Source: Gemmatimonadota bacterium
GTDB taxonomy: Bacteria; Gemmatimonadota; Gemmatimonadetes; Longimicrobiales; Gaopeijiaceae
NCBI GenBank assembly: GCA_012959595.1
Contig: DUCW01000025.1
Coordinates: forward strand, 1-7,919
Direction of reading: 5' to 3'
Length of the DNA stretch: 7,919 bases
A program made the translations under genes and the position numbers. Below are positions 5,086-7,919 of the stretch, piece after piece. The notes below the pieces were generated by a model that was not told the DNA's origin, searched no databases, and saw nothing but the letters and a program-made list of their open reading frames with translations. Numbering within the stretch: the stretch's first letter is position 1; each line of letters starts with the position of its first letter.

Positions 5086-7635
5086 CAAGTTCATTTGTTC
5101 CGAAGCTCCCGCTTCTTCTTCAACCGCTTCTTCTTCAACCGCTTCTTCTTCAACCGCTTCTTCTTCAACCGCTTCTTCTTCAACCGCTTCTTCTTCAACC
5201 GCTTCTCTGGTAGCATATTCCAAAGCTACCTCAATGACCGCATCATCTTTTTGGAGGCCAACCAAGGAGTGCCCCTCCTTACCACGTTTTTGGGATGGAA
5301 TATCGTCGATTTCTATCTGGTGGAGGCTTCCTTTTTCCGTCATGATATTTACCTGATCTCCATCAACTACTTCCAACGCAAAAACCAAAAGGCTTCCTTT
5401 TTCCGTGGACATGACTGTAGCACCCAAACCACCCCTTTTCCTTATGGGAAACTCCCTAGTTTCAATCTTCTTACCAGATCCGTCCTGGCCAACACAAAGC
5501 ACTAGACCTTCTCTCCTAACAGTCAACATACTGACAACCGAATCCCCTGGCTTTAAACTAATTCCCTTTACCCCCAGTGCTGTCCGTCCAACAATAGAAA
5601 TTTCAGACTCAGGAAACCGGACGGATCTACCTCCTTGGGTCAATATTAGGACGTCGCAATCTCCATCCGTAATGTGCACATCCAGTATATGGTCTCCCGC
5701 CTTCACTTTCCCGGCAATAATTCCACCGCTACGGGGATGGTTATATTCTGAGATAGCTGTCCTTTTGACCATCCCTTTCTTGGTGACCGAAACAATGAAA
5801 GAACTAGTTGCCAGATGCTCTGCTGGTATGAGTCTGACCATCGCGTCTTTTCTGTCAGCACCCGTGAGAGCATACCCAGACTTACCACGAGAATTTATTG
5901 TCCCTTCCGTTATTTGAGACACGGGAAGAGAATGAACTCGGCCTTTCTCTGTAAAGGCCAGCAGATAGTCTTGCGTTCTAGCAAAAAAAACGTTTTTGAT
6001 GTAGTCATTTTCAAAATCTTCCATGTTGGTCAATGGCTTTCCAGAGGTCATTCTCCTCCTGTAAAGGCGTATAGGGATTCGTTTTACAAAATCTTGAGAT
6101 GTATGGGTCACAGCGACTTCTTCATCGGCAACCTTCTCTTCAATGATATAGGGCTCGGAATCATCACCCTCTGTAATCAGAGTGCGCCGTTCGTCTCCAA
6201 ATTTTTCAACTATAACATCCAACTCCTCATGTATAATCTCTAATTTTCTTGCTTCACTTCGAACGACTCCTTTCAACTCCCTGATAACCGTGCTGAGATC
6301 CTTAAGCCTTCCTTTTAATCCTTTCTGCTCCAAGGCCGTTAGTTTCGCTAGGCGCATATTCAGGATCGCTTCGGCTTGTATCTCGGAAAGGCCCAAAAGA
6401 TCCTGCAATCCGTTGAGAGCCCCCTTTCTATCTGCTGATCCCCTGATGATAGATATCACTTCTTCTATAACGCCCAATGCCGCCAGAAGCCCCTCAAGAA
6501 CATGTTTTTCCGCTTCCGCCTTCTCTAGGTCATATAGCGACCGTCTCTGAATTACATCGATCCGGTGGTCTTTAAAACGCTCCAATAGCTCTATCAAATT
6601 AAATTCTTTAGGTTGGCCAGCGTCTAGTGCGATTAGTATGGCACCGAAAGTGCTCTGAAGACTCGTTTTTTTATAAAGCTCTTGAATGATGTTACCACTA
6701 ACAGTGCCTCTTTTCATCTCCAGAACTAGCCTTATTCCATCTCTATCTGATTCGTCTCGAATATCTGAAATAGCTGCTATTCCACCTTTCCTTGACACAG
6801 TCGCTATTTGTCGAATGATCCGAGTTTTCGAGACCGCATAGGGCAATTCAGTAACGACGAGTTGCTCTTTTCCACCCCTGAGTGCCTCTTTGATTATCTT
6901 AGCTCTCATGACAACTCGGCCTTTCCCTGTCTCATACATTTGCCTTATGCCAGCGGTACCTACAATCTGTCCGCCAGTAGGGAAGTCGGGACCGGGCAGG
7001 TAGCTCATAATGAGATCCAGAGAAGGTTCTGGTTCCTCAATTAATGCTTTAAGTGCGGAAGCGACTTCACCCAAGTTATGAGGTGGAACGTTAGTGCTCA
7101 GGCCTACGGCGATCCCCGAAGATCCATTAATAAGAAGATTTGGAACCTTCGATGGCATGACAACCGGCTCTGTCCTCTGTCCGTCAAAATTTTCAGCTAC
7201 ATCAACAGTTTCTTTTTCTATATCTGCTAGGATTTGTTCTGAAATAGCAGAAAGTTTCGCTTCGGTATATCGGTATGCTGCCGCAGAATCTCCATCTATA
7301 GAACCGAAATTTCCTTGCCCATCAATTAACGGATATCTCAATGAAAATTCTTGCACCATCCGTACGAGAGCATCGTATACCGCAGAGTCCCCATGCGGAT
7401 GGTATTTCCCCAAAACATCCCCTACTACAGTAGCACATTTCTTATACGGCTTTTCTGGTCTTAGTCCAGCCTCATGCATTGCGAAAAGTATGCGACGATG
7501 AACGGGTTTCAGCCCATCACGTACATCGGGCAACGCTCTTTGCACAATCACACTCATTGAGTAATCAAGGAAAGATTCTCGCATCTCTTCCTCAATGTTC
7601 TTTAATAAGATGCGTTCCCTTGTCTGGGCCTTCAT
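5077..7635 (-). CDS. gyrA: DNA gyrase subunit A (type IIA topoisomerase A subunit)
   Basis: An 852-residue cytoplasmic enzyme that cuts and rejoins DNA. With GyrB it introduces negative supercoils using ATP. The winged-helix domain has PDVRDGLKPVHRRIL (36-50) and HPHGDSAVYD (79-88), the quinolone-determining region, with Ser84 and Asp88 in the sensitive form. AAAYRYTE (118-125) carries the catalytic Tyr123. The tower and coiled-coil gate include YLPGPDFPTGG (212-222) and ILNMRLAKLTALE (424-436). The C-terminal wrapping propeller begins near 500. The usual GyrA-box position in its first blade reads YRRRMTSGK (525-533), which is degenerate. Box-like RKRGGLG (732-738) and QKRGKEG (782-788) occur in the last blades, so ParC is an alternative. 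The tail has six AVEEE repeats (812-841), then AGASEQMNLLD. An in-frame ATG at 7671 exists, but AGGAGG eight bases before 7635 and the normal N-terminus MKAQTRERIL choose the shorter form. No gyrB is in the window. Confidence 0.93.
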   Translation of the reverse strand: MKAQTRERILLKNIEEEMRESFLDYSMSVIVQRALPDVRDGLKPVHRRILFAMHEAGLRPEKPYKKCATVVGDVLGKYHPHGDSAVYDALVRMVQEFSLRYPLIDGQGNFGSIDGDSAAAYRYTEAKLSAISEQILADIEKETVDVAENFDGQRTEPVVMPSKVPNLLINGSSGIAVGLSTNVPPHNLGEVASALKALIEEPEPSLDLIMSYLPGPDFPTGGQIVGTAGIRQMYETGKGRVVMRAKIIKEALRGGKEQLVVTELPYAVSKTRIIRQIATVSRKGGIAAISDIRDESDRDGIRLVLEMKRGTVSGNIIQELYKKTSLQSTFGAILIALDAGQPKEFNLIELLERFKDHRIDVIQRRSLYDLEKAEAEKHVLEGLLAALGVIEEVISIIRGSADRKGALNGLQDLLGLSEIQAEAILNMRLAKLTALEQKGLKGRLKDLSTVIRELKGVVRSEARKLEIIHEELDVIVEKFGDERRTLITEGDDSEPYIIEEKVADEEVAVTHTSQDFVKRIPIRLYRRRMTSGKPLTNMEDFENDYIKNVFFARTQDYLLAFTEKGRVHSLPVSQITEGTINSRGKSGYALTGADRKDAMVRLIPAEHLATSSFIVSVTKKGMVKRTAISEYNHPRSGGIIAGKVKAGDHILDVHITDGDCDVLILTQGGRSVRFPESEISIVGRTALGVKGISLKPGDSVVSMLTVRREGLVLCVGQDGSGKKIETREFPIRKRGGLGATVMSTEKGSLLVFALEVVDGDQVNIMTEKGSLHQIEIDDIPSQKRGKEGHSLVGLQKDDAVIEVALEYATREAVEEEAVEEEAVEEEAVEEEAVEEEAVEEEAGASEQMNLLD
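5111..5200. repeat. Six perfect 15-bp tandem repeats in the 3' end of gyrA
   Basis: The plus strand has gcttcttcttcaacc six times without a mismatch, followed by a partial gcttct. On the coding strand each unit reads GCG GTT GAA GAA GAA, giving AVEEE. Because 15 is divisible by three, gain or loss of units changes the acidic tail by five residues without shifting the frame. Complete identity points to recent expansion by slippage or recombination. Confidence 0.98.
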
Positions 7636-7643
7636 TCCAAATT

Positions 7644-7649
7644 CCTCCT
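7644..7649 (-). promoter_or_regulatory. Strong Shine-Dalgarno fixing the gyrase start
   Basis: The minus strand reads AGGAGG here, eight bases before ATG 7635-7633. It falls inside the longer alternative frame that starts at 7671, which argues against that longer start. I could not find a convincing promoter between this site and the upstream stop at 7751. Confidence 0.9.
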
Positions 7650-7716
7650 GACAGAAATCAATAAGAGCCACGAGCCACGGTAAGTGACAAATGATTATCC
7701 TACAATCTTACCAACA

Positions 7717-7797
7717 AGTGACGTGGTCAAATAATTACCAGAAATACTTCTTAATTAGTATCGGATCCTTCTACAAACAATGATATAGTGACGTGGT
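7717..7797. repeat. 11-bp direct repeat upstream of gyrA
   Basis: AGTGACGTGGT occurs at 7717-7727 (gap between genes) and again at 7787-7797 (inside the 3' end of the upstream gene), 70 bases apart. A third TGACGT lies within the perfect palindrome TTGACGTCAA at 7812-7821. The first copy also contains TGAC-GTG-GTCA. These could be protein-binding sites upstream of gyrA, or chance; nothing more supports either. Confidence 0.35.
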
Positions 7798-7919
7798 GTT
7801 CTTGATCTATCTTGACGTCAAAACTATAGATGCCAGGACCAGGAAAAACTAACCCATCAATATTGAGAATATGAGGGACCCTGAGGCCACCCCCAGCGTT
7901 ACCACCGCTGCCCAACTGC
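7751..7919 (-). CDS. C-terminal fragment of an uncharacterised protein, possibly DUF6941-like (cut by window edge)
   Basis: The minus-strand frame entering at 7918 runs 55 codons to TAA at 7753-7751. The peptide includes QLGSGGNAGGG, VPHILNIDGLVFPGPGIYSFDVKID, written here in two overlapping parts as VPHILNIDGLVF (14-25) and FPGPGIYSFDVKID (25-38), then a final strand VTISLFVEGS. A hydrophobic strand, a (V/L)FPxxGxYxF turn, a strand and a polar end resemble the C-terminus of small beta-rich proteins of the DUF6941 type as I remember them, in which FPxxGxYxFxIxxDG is conserved. Those proteins have no established function that I know. The stop lies 115 bases before the gyrase start on the same strand, so the two genes could be co-transcribed. 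The frame is convincing as coding; the family is tentative. Confidence 0.65.
   Translation of the reverse strand, partial: QLGSGGNAGGGLRVPHILNIDGLVFPGPGIYSFDVKIDQEHHVTISLFVEGSDTN

Noticed and set aside
5095..5505. Plus-strand frame reading (FFFNR)n opposite the gyrase tail
   Set aside because: It is the antisense reading of the 15-bp repeats. The minus-strand frame encodes a full GyrA-type protein with all motifs.

Overview
The window comes from a bacterial chromosome of moderate G+C content (mid-40s percent by eye). Its genes are ordinary and chromosomal: a tRNA-modification enzyme, a gyrase-type topoisomerase subunit, a MazG-type NTP pyrophosphohydrolase, an oxidoreductase and a PLP enzyme. 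There is no phage, plasmid, insertion-sequence, CRISPR or RNA-gene signal. Strong Shine-Dalgarno sequences and an ATGA stop/start overlap indicate standard bacterial translation with TGA as a stop. From remembered family resemblance, the propeller protein and the small conserved hypothetical suggest an uncultured, Gemmatimonadota-like lineage. That placement is weak inference.

Layout: (1) Positions 1-618, minus strand, hold the N-terminal half of queG, cut by the window edge. (2) Divergent from it, 752-1864 on the plus strand encodes a class V (kynureninase-like) PLP enzyme. (3) A minus-strand pair, 3287 down to 1933, encodes a medium-chain oxidoreductase and then a YpjD/MazG-type pyrophosphohydrolase, overlapping by 4 bases. 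(4) Divergent from this pair is a small conserved hypothetical gene (about 3435-3755, plus). (5) Convergent with that, 4839 down to 3856 on the minus strand encodes a secreted PD40/TolB-like beta-propeller protein. Its last blade is broken, and the lost C-terminus is still readable downstream in another frame (3798-3875). (6) Positions 7635 down to 5077, minus strand, encode a GyrA-type topoisomerase A subunit. It ends in an acidic tail made from six identical 15-bp repeats. (7) The right edge (7751-7919, minus) holds the C-terminal 55 residues of an uncharacterised protein, probably of a small DUF6941-like family. No stretch longer than 300 bases lacks a gene.

I see no single pathway joining the genes. 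The only clear operon evidence is the oxidoreductase/MazG overlap. No new multi-gene system is visible. The points most worth a second look are the perfect minisatellite in the gyrase tail, the decayed end of the propeller gene, the gyrase C-terminal domain whose GyrA-box-like motifs are not in the usual blade, and an oxidoreductase that keeps the structural-zinc loop at full length without any of its four cysteines.
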